From: an uncultured Eubacteriales bacterium
GTDB lineage: Bacteria; Bacillota; Clostridia; Christensenellales; UBA1242
Length of the DNA: 9,454 bases
Reading direction: 5' to 3'
NCBI GenBank assembly: GCA_905203455.1
Contig: CAJKVX010000035.1
Location: 1-9,454, forward strand
How positions within the stretch are numbered: position 1 is the stretch's first letter; each line of letters starts with the position of its first letter. Under the pieces are notes generated by a model. That model was not told where the DNA came from. It saw nothing but the letters and a program-made list of their open reading frames with translations, and did not search any database. Made by a program: the position numbers and the translations under genes. Below are positions 1 through 5,087 of the stretch, one piece after another.

Positions 1-201
1 AAATTTGAAACGAATAAAATTTATTACTTATTAAATTTAGCAAGCGGAAAGTGAAATTATGCAACTTTTTTAGTAAAAATTTTAATTTGTAAGTTAACGA
101 TTGTAATTTAAAACATAAAATCTGTTAAAAAGATTTGTAATTTAAACTGAAAAAAATTAGTATAAAGTGAATAAAACGGCTTAATTTGGGCAAAATAGAT
201 T

Positions 202-253
202 AAGCACTAAGTTTTTCAAAAATCTGTTATTTGAACAACTTGGTGCTTTTTTT
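202..253 (+). terminator. Strong two-segment Rho-independent terminator
   Basis: The lower stem is 12 bp: AAGCACTAAGTT (202-213) pairs with AACTTGGTGCTT (237-248) with one T-G wobble. A single unpaired base on each side separates it from a 6-bp upper stem, TTCAAA (215-220) with TTTGAA (230-235), closed by a 9-nt loop. A run of T follows directly (249-253, then more T). It would end a plus-strand transcript coming from the left and insulate the lipoprotein gene. No gene for that transcript lies inside the window. Confidence 0.85.
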
Positions 254-435
254 GTTTTGTATTTTGTTGAAATGCAACACAAAATGTGTTAAAATTAAGG
301 TGTAAATTAAAGCAGGGTGCATGTCAAATTTTGCATGATTTTAAAATTTTTTGTCAAATTTTGAAATTTTGTTTTTGATGTGTATTTATTTTTATAGATT
401 GGTAAAATTTTAGTTGATTATTATATTATTTATGC

Positions 436-440
436 GGAGG
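436..440 (+). promoter_or_regulatory. Ribosome binding site of lipoprotein gene
   Basis: GGAGG lies four bases before the ATG at 445 and fixes the start, which also gives a clean signal peptide. No promoter near consensus is evident upstream. A TTGGTA (399-404), 17-base spacer and TATATT (422-427) arrangement exists, but it would leave only about ten bases of leader, so I do not call it. Confidence 0.8.
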
Positions 441-444
441 AATT

Positions 445-2550
445 ATGAAAAAATTTTTTGCATATTTAAGTTTGTGTTTGTGCGTGGTTGCAGTGGGCTT
501 TGCTTTTTCAGCCTGCTCAAAAAAAATTGAGTCAATTGCACTTAAAGACGGAATAATTAAAAATGAATATTTTGTTGGCGAACAGTTTGACAGAACGGTT
601 GGCACAATTGTTGCAAAACAGGGCAATAGTTATCAAGAAATTCCACTAACAAACACTGAAATTGAAATCTTGAATTTTTCAACAGAAAGCGAAACACAAA
701 AGGCAACCGCTCAAATTACCTATAAGGGGGTTACCTTAAATTTTGATTATAGCGTAAGGCTTAGAACCTTGCAAGACTTTGAGGTTACTGGCGGAAGTTA
801 CACTTATGACGGCTCGGTTAGAGATGTTAGCATTAGCAATCTTATGGAAGATGTTACTGTTACAAAAACCTATGCTAATCTTGATAAGTTTGGTGAGCCT
901 TTTGTTGGGGCAAAAAATGTTGGGAAGTATTACATTAATGTTACCGTTTCAAAACAGGGGTTTGAAAGCGTAACAAAATCTGCTGTTATTGAAATTGCAC
1001 CAAAAGAAATTGAAGTGAGATTGACATTGCCACAAAACCTTACCTATGACGGAACAATTAAAGAGGTTGGGGCAGAAATAGTTTCAGGCCTTGTTGAGGG
1101 TGACACCTGTGGGGTTTACATTGGCGGAACAGAAACAGCCAAAGACGCAGGGGAATATTCTTCATATATCGTTGGGTCAACCAACATTAATTACACAATA
1201 AGTGAAAACACCCCGCAAGAAGAGAACCCAGTTGTTTGGGAAATTTTAAAGGCAGATGCAATTGGGGTTAGTGCTGAAAGTGTTGGGTTTGACTCAAAAC
1301 AAGTGCCTTATGACGGAACAAAGCACACAATTGTTGCAACCAATGCGTTAGTTTTAAATGCTGGCAGCACCATGGAAGAAAATTCAACATCAATAAGATA
1401 CACTTATTGCCAAGGGGATAACTGCAAAGTAAGTTCAAGCGGGGTAACTGATGCGGGGGTTTACACAGTTTATTTAACATATAAATTCAAAAATTATAAC
1501 GACCTTGTGTTCAGCAAAACACTTACAATAACACCAAAAGAGGTTGATGTTGTTTGGCAAAATTATGAGGGGTTAACATTCACTGGTTCAAATTTGCTTG
1601 TTTTGGCAATGGTTAGTGCTGAAGATGTTGTTGCTGGCGACCAAGTGAATGTTGAAGTTGAGCAAGAAAATGCCATTAATGTGGGGTCTTATACTGCAAC
1701 GGCAACCCTTTCAAACTCAAACTACACAGTAAGCCAAAACTCAAAAACCCTTAATTACACAATTTCACCAAAAGAAATTGAAGTGAGGTTGACATTGCCA
1801 CAAAACCTTACCTATAACAAAACTGAAAAACAAGTTACAGCACAAATTGTTTCAGGGCTTGTTGAAGGTGACACCTGCAACATAACAATTCTTGGAACAC
1901 AAAAAGCAACCACTGCTGGCACTTATTATTGCTATGTTCAAATTGATGGTAACAATAATTACATTTTAAGCGAATCTTCACCTTCACAGCAAAACCCACT
2001 TGAATGGACAATAAATAAGGCAACAATTGACATAAGTGGCTTAACCCTTGCTAGCGTTAGCGTTGACCATGACGGCGAGGAGAAATTTTTAACCCTTGAA
2101 GGTGAGTTACCTGATGGAATTACAGGTGTAACCATTACCTATAACGGCAGTGAAAATAAACCAAAGGATGTTGGGGTTTATGAGGTTTGTGCAAACTTTA
2201 CCGTTGACGAACAAAATTACATCACCCCTGCAAGCCTTACTGCAACACTAACCATAAACGAAGTTGTAACCACCATTACATTTGACACTGCTGAATCTGC
2301 ATATTCAAACTCAGAAGGATTAACATATACAGTTAATCTTGAAGAAAATTATTATGCAATTTATGATGATGGCTCAGGTGAACCAGTGGCTTATGTTACC
2401 ATTTCTGCAAATGAAACTGGCAGTGAAGTTAATGCATTTAGTGATGCTGACCTTAAAAATCCAATTCCAGATTCTTCTTATAGTGTGAATGAAAGCAATG
2501 TTATTTCATCTTTTGTAATAAACGGGCAAACTTACACACTTGCATCTTAA
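445..2550 (+). CDS. Surface lipoprotein with Ig-like and six MBG/YDG-type repeats
   Basis: A 701-aa protein predicted to be exported and lipid-anchored. Residues 1-24 form a short signal peptide (two Lys, hydrophobic core) ending in the lipobox F-S-A-C, with Cys24 as the modified residue. Residues about 30-108 resemble bacterial Ig-like group 3 (Big_3). Six MBG/YDG-like beta domains of 75-95 residues follow, starting near 109, 186, 275, 366, 442 and 528. Most carry an early Y-D-G type motif (for example from residue 121), and all have a late [DNT]-[AV]-G-x-Y motif (NVGKY, DAGEY, DAGVY, NVGSY, TAGTY, DVGVY). The start of domain 3 is duplicated almost exactly in domain 6. The C-terminal 90 residues are unassigned and have no LPxTG or membrane anchor. 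Such repeats usually act as stalks or adhesion modules, but the ligand here is unknown. It appears monocistronic, with a terminator 22 bases after the stop. Confidence 0.9.
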   Translation: MKKFFAYLSLCLCVVAVGFAFSACSKKIESIALKDGIIKNEYFVGEQFDRTVGTIVAKQGNSYQEIPLTNTEIEILNFSTESETQKATAQITYKGVTLNFDYSVRLRTLQDFEVTGGSYTYDGSVRDVSISNLMEDVTVTKTYANLDKFGEPFVGAKNVGKYYINVTVSKQGFESVTKSAVIEIAPKEIEVRLTLPQNLTYDGTIKEVGAEIVSGLVEGDTCGVYIGGTETAKDAGEYSSYIVGSTNINYTISENTPQEENPVVWEILKADAIGVSAESVGFDSKQVPYDGTKHTIVATNALVLNAGSTMEENSTSIRYTYCQGDNCKVSSSGVTDAGVYTVYLTYKFKNYNDLVFSKTLTITPKEVDVVWQNYEGLTFTGSNLLVLAMVSAEDVVAGDQVNVEVEQENAINVGSYTATATLSNSNYTVSQNSKTLNYTISPKEIEVRLTLPQNLTYNKTEKQVTAQIVSGLVEGDTCNITILGTQKATTAGTYYCYVQIDGNNNYILSESSPSQQNPLEWTINKATIDISGLTLASVSVDHDGEEKFLTLEGELPDGITGVTITYNGSENKPKDVGVYEVCANFTVDEQNYITPASLTATLTINEVVTTITFDTAESAYSNSEGLTYTVNLEENYYAIYDDGSGEPVAYVTISANETGSEVNAFSDADLKNPIPDSSYSVNESNVISSFVINGQTYTLAS
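998..1815 (+). repeat. Pair of 50-bp intragenic direct repeats, 768 bp apart
   Basis: Bases 998-1047 and 1766-1815 are identical except for one position (A1020 versus G1788). Both encode the peptide PKEIEVRLTLPQNLTY. The offset of 768 bp is exactly 256 codons, so P186 corresponds to P442. Similarity continues beyond the exact match at protein level (the segment IVSGLVEGDTC occurs in both). This indicates duplication or recent gene conversion of a three-domain block inside the lipoprotein gene. Confidence 0.9.
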
Positions 2551-2571
2551 CAATTTGTTATTTAGGTAAAT

Positions 2572-2603
2572 AAAAATTCACCAAGTTTACTGGTGGATTT
2601 TTT
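2572..2603 (+). terminator. Terminator of lipoprotein gene
   Basis: TTCACCA (2577-2583) pairs with TGGTGGA (2591-2597) around a 7-base loop, with one T-G wobble. The stem is extended by A residues on the left facing the T run, and six T follow (2598-2603). It sits 22 bases after the lipoprotein stop codon. Confidence 0.85.
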
Positions 2604-2702
2604 AATTGGTGTAAAAACATACTTTAAAGTCAGCATAAAATTGTGTGCACCTTAATTTTGTTCTGCTTATGCATTTGCTATTGGCTGTTTTGACCTGTTA
2701 TT

Positions 2703-2794
2703 TTGCGACACCGTCATGTTGAGCGGAGCCAACGGCGAAGATGAATCATCTAGATTTCTCGGTTCGCTGATGCTCTCTCGAAATGATAAAGGCG
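2703..2794. repeat. Palindromic intergenic repeat, copy 1
   Basis: An imperfect inverted repeat whose left arm starts TTGCGACACCGTCATGTTGA (from 2703). The right arm, read on the other strand, gives TCATTTCGAGAGAGCATCAG; the two arms meet near TCTAGATT (2749-2756). It is clearly richer in G+C than the surrounding intergenic DNA. The pattern GTCAT-xx-TGAGC followed by GAAGAATCT is familiar from short palindromic repeats scattered between genes in many bacterial genomes. No protein is encoded. Boundaries are approximate. Confidence 0.7.
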
Positions 2795-2796
2795 TG

Positions 2797-2882
2797 TTGC
2801 GACACCGTCATTCTGAGCCTGCCGAAGAATCTAAAATTATTTAAGATATTTCAACTTGTTTCACTCCTCTACATGACAGTGG
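2797..2882. repeat. Palindromic intergenic repeat, copy 2
   Basis: It opens with the same 12 bases as copy 1 (TTGCGACACCGTCAT at 2797-2811 matches 2703-2717) and continues TCTGAGC...GAAGAATCT. The right end, read on the minus strand, is CCACTGTCATGTAGAGGAGT, which is the inverted counterpart of the left end. The centre is an AT-rich spacer around 2830-2845. It follows copy 1 with only a few bases between, giving a head-to-tail pair. It is a non-autonomous element with no open frame; terminal repeats and boundaries are approximate. Confidence 0.7.
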
Positions 2883-2947
2883 TTATTTTTTGTCTTTACT
2901 CATCGGTAAATCTAATTAAGCCCCAAATTTTTGGGTTTATAACCAAA

Positions 2948-2974
2948 AAAATAAACAAAACAGTTGTTTATTTT
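2948..2974. repeat. Perfect 11-bp AT-rich hairpin
   Basis: AAAATAAACAA (2948-2958) pairs perfectly with TTGTTTATTTT (2964-2974) around the loop AACAG, and a T-rich stretch follows on the plus strand. It could be a weak terminator or only a structural inverted repeat. With two G-C pairs in the stem and no transcript that obviously needs ending here, I do not assign it a role. Confidence 0.45.
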
Positions 2975-3038
2975 ATTGTTTTTTATGCGAATTTTAAAAA
3001 TTCTATTAAACAAAAATCTTAAACAAAGGTTTGAAGAA

Positions 3039-3118
3039 TTGTTAATAACTTGTTAAAAAGTGCCAAAAGTTGTTAACAATTTGTTAATAACTTGTTAATA
3101 ACTTTGTTGATAAGTGCC
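3039..3118. repeat. Helically phased array of TTGTTAATAAC-like 11-mers
   Basis: Six degenerate copies of one 11-base unit in the same orientation. They begin at 3039 (TTGTTAATAAC), 3050 (TTGTTAAAAAG), 3070 (TTGTTAACAAT), 3081 and 3092 (both TTGTTAATAAC) and 3103 (TTTGTTGATAAG). Steps between cores are 11, 20, 11, 11 and 12 bases, so all copies face about the same side of the helix. One unit is replaced by TGCCAAAAG at 3061-3069, and TGCC also follows the last unit. Read on the minus strand the core is TTATTAACA or TTATCAACA, one base from the DnaA-box consensus TTATNCACA. The array lies about 170 bp before the membrane protein gene. Function unknown. Confidence 0.8.
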
Positions 3119-3162
3119 TTTTTGCTATGGATTATCAAGCAGAAAAGCGGTTTTTGAAATAG

Positions 3163-3219
3163 TTGTTTGTTTTTTGGTTTTTTTGCTATACTTAAATGAA
3201 ATATATTGTTATACTTAAA
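3163..3219 (+). promoter_or_regulatory. Putative promoter region with duplicated TATACTTAAA
   Basis: TATACTTAAA occurs at 3187-3196 and again at 3210-3219. The first copy gives a -10 box TATACT with a weak -35 (TTGTTT, 3163-3168) at 18 bases. The second copy has a -10-like box but no recognisable -35 at the right distance. If used, the leader would be about 70-95 bases. The -35 match is poor, so confidence is low. Confidence 0.35.
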
Positions 3220-3278
3220 CTAAGAAAATAAGATTTGGTTTTAACAAAAATTTTCAATTAATAAAAAATAAACAAGAT

Positions 3279-3283
3279 AGGGA
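3279..3283 (+). promoter_or_regulatory. Ribosome binding site of membrane protein gene
   Basis: AGGGA ends seven bases before the ATG at 3291. This supports that start over the internal methionines at residues 26 and 31. Confidence 0.65.
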
Positions 3284-3290
3284 AATTTTA

Positions 3291-4073
3291 ATGATAACAT
3301 TTACAGATTGGCTTATTAAAGATTATGAAGGAAAGGTTCCAGCAGGGGGCGGGCTTTGGTGCAATATGCACATTATTTTAATGGTGCTTCTTGCTGTTTG
3401 GCTTGTTGTTTGTTTTTTTGTTTTTAGAAAGTATAAAACATTTGCAAAAAACTTCACTTTTGTTTTGTGTTTTATAATGATAATTTCAAGGCTTGTTAGA
3501 ATGGCACTTTTAATGATTTTTGCAAACCAAACATTTATTGAAGTTTGGCCATGGCAACTTTGCCATATTTTAGCCTTTGTGTTTCCAGCTTATTACTTTT
3601 CAAGGTCAAAGTTTTTTGTTCTGCCGGTCATAATGTTGACCTTTTTTGGCGGAATTTTAACTTTTGTGTTTGGAGATTATTACCAGTTTGTTTCATTCTC
3701 TTTTCTTGACATTGAAAGCATTGGTCTTCACTTCATGATGCCTACTGTGGTTTTGGGGGCACTGTGTTCAAACACAATGAAAATTGAACTAAAAAAAATC
3801 TGGCAACTTCCAGTTGCTTTGGTGGTGTTGGTGGCATATGCAAGTTTGGGCAACCTGCTTGTTCCAGGCGCAAACTTTATGTATTTAAAGGAAAATGGTT
3901 TGCCATTTAACTTTTTCCCTGGGCACAGCCACATTTACACCTATTTGATTGTTGGGGTGATTTTAATTATTCTTTTCCTTTTGCCGTTTATTATTTCAAG
4001 CCTTGTAAAAAAACATAAACAAAAGAACCTTGAAAACAATAAAGTTAAAGAAGGTAACTTGCAACAAACATAA
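3291..4073 (+). CDS. Seven-TM membrane protein, YwaF/TP0381 (TIGR02206)-like
   Basis: A 260-aa polytopic membrane protein. Hydrophobic segments lie near residues 28-45, 55-77, 88-103, 108-128, 145-160, 173-192 and 215-237, with a Lys-rich cytoplasmic-type tail from 238. Features matching my recollection of the YwaF/TP0381 family are the W-P-W-Q-L-C-H-I segment (86-93) at the start of TM3, His147 in a G-L-H-F-M-M-P-T segment, N-F-M-Y-L (195-199; N-Y-M-Y-L in relatives) and an H-x-H pair at 212-214 before the last helix. Length fits the family (roughly 230-260 aa). The biochemical function of the family is not established, and no substrate can be read from the sequence. The gene stands alone, with its own ribosome site and a downstream bidirectional terminator. 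The family assignment is from memory of motifs and could be wrong; the membrane topology is secure. Confidence 0.7.
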   Translation: MITFTDWLIKDYEGKVPAGGGLWCNMHIILMVLLAVWLVVCFFVFRKYKTFAKNFTFVLCFIMIISRLVRMALLMIFANQTFIEVWPWQLCHILAFVFPAYYFSRSKFFVLPVIMLTFFGGILTFVFGDYYQFVSFSFLDIESIGLHFMMPTVVLGALCSNTMKIELKKIWQLPVALVVLVAYASLGNLLVPGANFMYLKENGLPFNFFPGHSHIYTYLIVGVILIILFLLPFIISSLVKKHKQKNLENNKVKEGNLQQT

Positions 4074-4218
4074 ATTACTTGACACAAAAATGTATAACAA
4101 ACTTAAAAAAGTTAACAAAAGAAGGAGAAAAAACTAAAAAAATATTGCAACAGAAGTTTGCAACAAAGTGGTGAAACTGCAATAGTGGTGAAAGGTTAAA
4201 AATTTTGACTATAAACAA

Positions 4219-4250
4219 AAAAATAGTCCCAAATTTGCGGGGCTATTTTT
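4219..4250. terminator. Bidirectional terminator between convergent genes
   Basis: AAAAATAGTCCC (4219-4230) pairs with GGGGCTATTTTT (4239-4250) as a 12-bp stem with one T-G wobble and an 8-base loop. A T-rich tract follows on the plus strand, and seven T follow on the minus strand. It can end both the plus-strand membrane protein transcript and the minus-strand orphan gene. The orphan's TAG stop (4243-4245) lies inside the stem, so its last codons are part of the hairpin. Confidence 0.85.
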
Positions 4251-4566
4251 CTTTGTTTGTTGAGAGAAAGCGTTTTAAAAATGCCTGTTTGTAAGGCTCG
4301 CCAAAAATGCTTGCCATTACTTTAAAATATTTTGTTTTGCTTTCGTTATCGTCAAAATATTTATTATTGTCTTCATCAATAACTGAATATTCAAAAGCGC
4401 CAAGTTGGCAAAAGGCAGGGGTTCCCGCTAAATCTAACTTGCCAAAATATGTAAACTCATTTGCATCTTTATAGTGAAGTTTTGTTGCTTCAACAACAAA
4501 AAAGTTGGGGCCGTGGCCTTCGCTTAAAGCGTCAAGCACGGTTTGAACAAATTCAATGTTTTCCAT
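4243..4566 (-). CDS. Hypothetical 107-aa protein (orphan)
   Basis: A small soluble protein of a family I do not recognise. It has no signal peptide, membrane helix or obvious metal or nucleotide motif. It is rich in Phe, Tyr, Asp and Glu, with a Lys-rich end. An acidic D-E-D-N-N-K-Y-F-D-D-N-E-S-K stretch lies in the middle (about 64-77). Predicted character is mixed alpha/beta, with a helical N-terminus (3-16) and C-terminus. It is real rather than a chance frame because three independent signals agree: an AGGAG ribosome site eight bases before the ATG (4575-4579), a perfect sigma-A promoter (4683-4711), and a terminator overlapping the stop. It is transcribed alone, divergently from ileS and convergently with the membrane protein gene, so neighbours give no functional hint. 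Confidence 0.8.
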   Translation of the reverse strand: MENIEFVQTVLDALSEGHGPNFFVVEATKLHYKDANEFTYFGKLDLAGTPAFCQLGAFEYSVIDEDNNKYFDDNESKTKYFKVMASIFGEPYKQAFLKRFLSTNKEK

Positions 4567-4574
4567 TTTGTTTT

Positions 4575-4579
4575 CTCCT
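4575..4579 (-). promoter_or_regulatory. Ribosome binding site of 107-aa orphan
   Basis: Read on the minus strand this is AGGAG, eight bases before the ATG at 4566. It selects that start codon. Confidence 0.8.
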
Positions 4580-4682
4580 GTGTTTTTAAATTAAAATTTT
4601 TAAATATGTTGCTGGTGTTTAGTGCTTTATTATTAAAATTAGGAAAATAAAAAATTTTTGTTAGGTACAATAAAGTTTTGTT

Positions 4683-4711
4683 ATTATACACCAAAAGTCA
4701 AATTTTGTCAA
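4683..4711 (-). promoter_or_regulatory. Perfect sigma-A promoter for the orphan gene
   Basis: On the minus strand TTGACA (4711-4706), a spacer of exactly 17 bases and TATAAT (4688-4683): both hexamers match consensus. Transcription would start near 4676, leaving an AT-rich leader of about 110 bases before the ATG. I see no named riboswitch in that leader. Confidence 0.85.
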
Positions 4712-4791
4712 TACGCCAGTTTTGTGCTTTGCAAGTGTAAGTGTTGCTTGGCGATTTAAAAAGTGAAAATTTTACAATGTAATGTTTGTGC

Positions 4792-4820
4792 TTGACAAGT
4801 TGGGCATTTTGCTTTAAAAT
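4792..4820 (+). promoter_or_regulatory. Sigma-A promoter of ileS T-box leader
   Basis: TTGACA (4792-4797), a 17-base spacer and TAAAAT (4815-4820). The start would fall near 4827, just before the first paired bases of the T-box leader, which supports the assignment. It points away from the orphan's promoter, with about 80 bp between the two -35 boxes. Confidence 0.85.
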
Positions 4821-4826
4821 AGCCTT

Positions 4827-5067
4827 ATATAAAAAACGATGACGAAAGACACGGCTTCCCCAAGGTTTTTGAACAGAGAAATGTCGGTTGGTGCAAGACA
4901 ATAGCAAAGACTGGGGCGGTTATCACTTTTATCAGTTGCTTTCCCTAAGGGCAAGTTGCCTGTTAAGGATTGTCGGGACTTCCCGTTACAGAAGGCGTGG
5001 GTGTTAGCCTGCAATGCAATCAAGTGGTTATAATCCTTAGCGGGGTCTTGATTTGCTAAGGTTTTTT
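4827..5067 (+). promoter_or_regulatory. T-box riboswitch, tRNA-Ile specific (AUC specifier)
   Basis: The leader senses uncharged tRNA-Ile and lets ileS be transcribed when charging is low. Stem I begins with a GATGA K-turn motif (4838-4842). Helix AAAG/CTTT (4845-4848 with 4926-4929) lies below the specifier loop, and CCCCA/TGGGG (4858-4862 with 4912-4916) above it. The apical part shows AGAGA (4875-4879) and TGTC-GGTTGGTGCAA-GACA (4882-4900), the typical T-box distal loop. The specifier is ATC (4922-4924), followed by the usual purine. A stem III candidate is AGGC/GCCT (4993-4996 with 5007-5010). The antiterminator pairs AATCAAG (5018-5024) with CTTGATT (5047-5053) and ATCC (5033-5036) with GGGT (5043-5046), leaving TGGT (5025-5028) to bind the tRNA ACCA end. 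The T-box core itself is divergent: TGGTTATAATCC rather than TGGNACCGCGG. Confidence 0.92.
5035..5067 (+). terminator. T-box regulated terminator before ileS
   Basis: CCTTAGC (5035-5041) pairs with GCTAAGG (5055-5061) around a 13-base loop, followed by six T (5062-5067). Its left arm uses bases of the antiterminator's inner helix and loop, and its loop contains the antiterminator's right arm, so the two folds exclude each other as expected for transcriptional T-box control. Confidence 0.88.
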
Positions 5068-5087
5068 ATTTTTTAAGGAGAACAAAA

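Larger units (their letters stand above)
1..444. other. AT-rich non-coding region upstream of lipoprotein gene
   Basis: No convincing coding sequence on either strand: stop codons are frequent in all frames, and the one short open frame at the right edge lies antisense to the lipoprotein start. The region contains the terminator at 202-253, a 12-bp AT-only direct repeat (TTGTAATTTAAA at 101-112 and 135-146), and a second 12-bp direct repeat (TGTCAAATTTTG at 322-333 and 352-363) between the terminator and the lipoprotein gene. Bases 1-200 could be the 3' untranslated region of a gene outside the window or the body of a small RNA; nothing in the sequence decides this. Confidence 0.6.
2551..3290. 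other. 740-bp intergenic region rich in repeats, no gene
   Basis: No credible gene. A 79-codon open frame from 2783 begins inside a palindromic repeat, has no ribosome site and becomes low-complexity sequence, so it is not called. In order the region holds the lipoprotein terminator, about 100 bp with nothing recognisable, two palindromic intergenic elements (2703-2882), an 11-bp AT hairpin (2948-2974), the phased 11-mer array (3039-3118) and the putative promoter of the membrane protein gene (3163-3219). Confidence 0.7.

Noticed and set aside
2922..2937. CCCAAA/TTTGGG palindrome as terminator
   Set aside because: The loop is too short for the full stem and no U-tract follows on either strand.
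2783..3022. 79-codon plus-strand open frame across the palindromic repeat
   Set aside because: It starts inside repeat copy 2's flank, has no ribosome site, and its sequence is the translation of a dispersed palindrome followed by AT-rich low-complexity DNA.
3039..3118. Chromosomal replication origin
   Set aside because: The phased units resemble DnaA boxes with one mismatch, but there is no dnaA, dnaN or rpmH nearby and no exact box, so oriC is not supported.
3039..3118. CRISPR array
   Set aside because: Units are 11 bases and abut directly; there are no unique spacers of 30 bases or so and no cas genes.
4079..4098. Promoter TTGACA with TATAAC after the membrane protein gene
   Set aside because: The boxes are only eight bases apart, far short of the 16-18 needed.
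4698..5023. Two minus-strand open frames over the ileS leader
   Set aside because: They run antisense through the T-box stems and promoter, whose structures fully explain the sequence; no ribosome sites.
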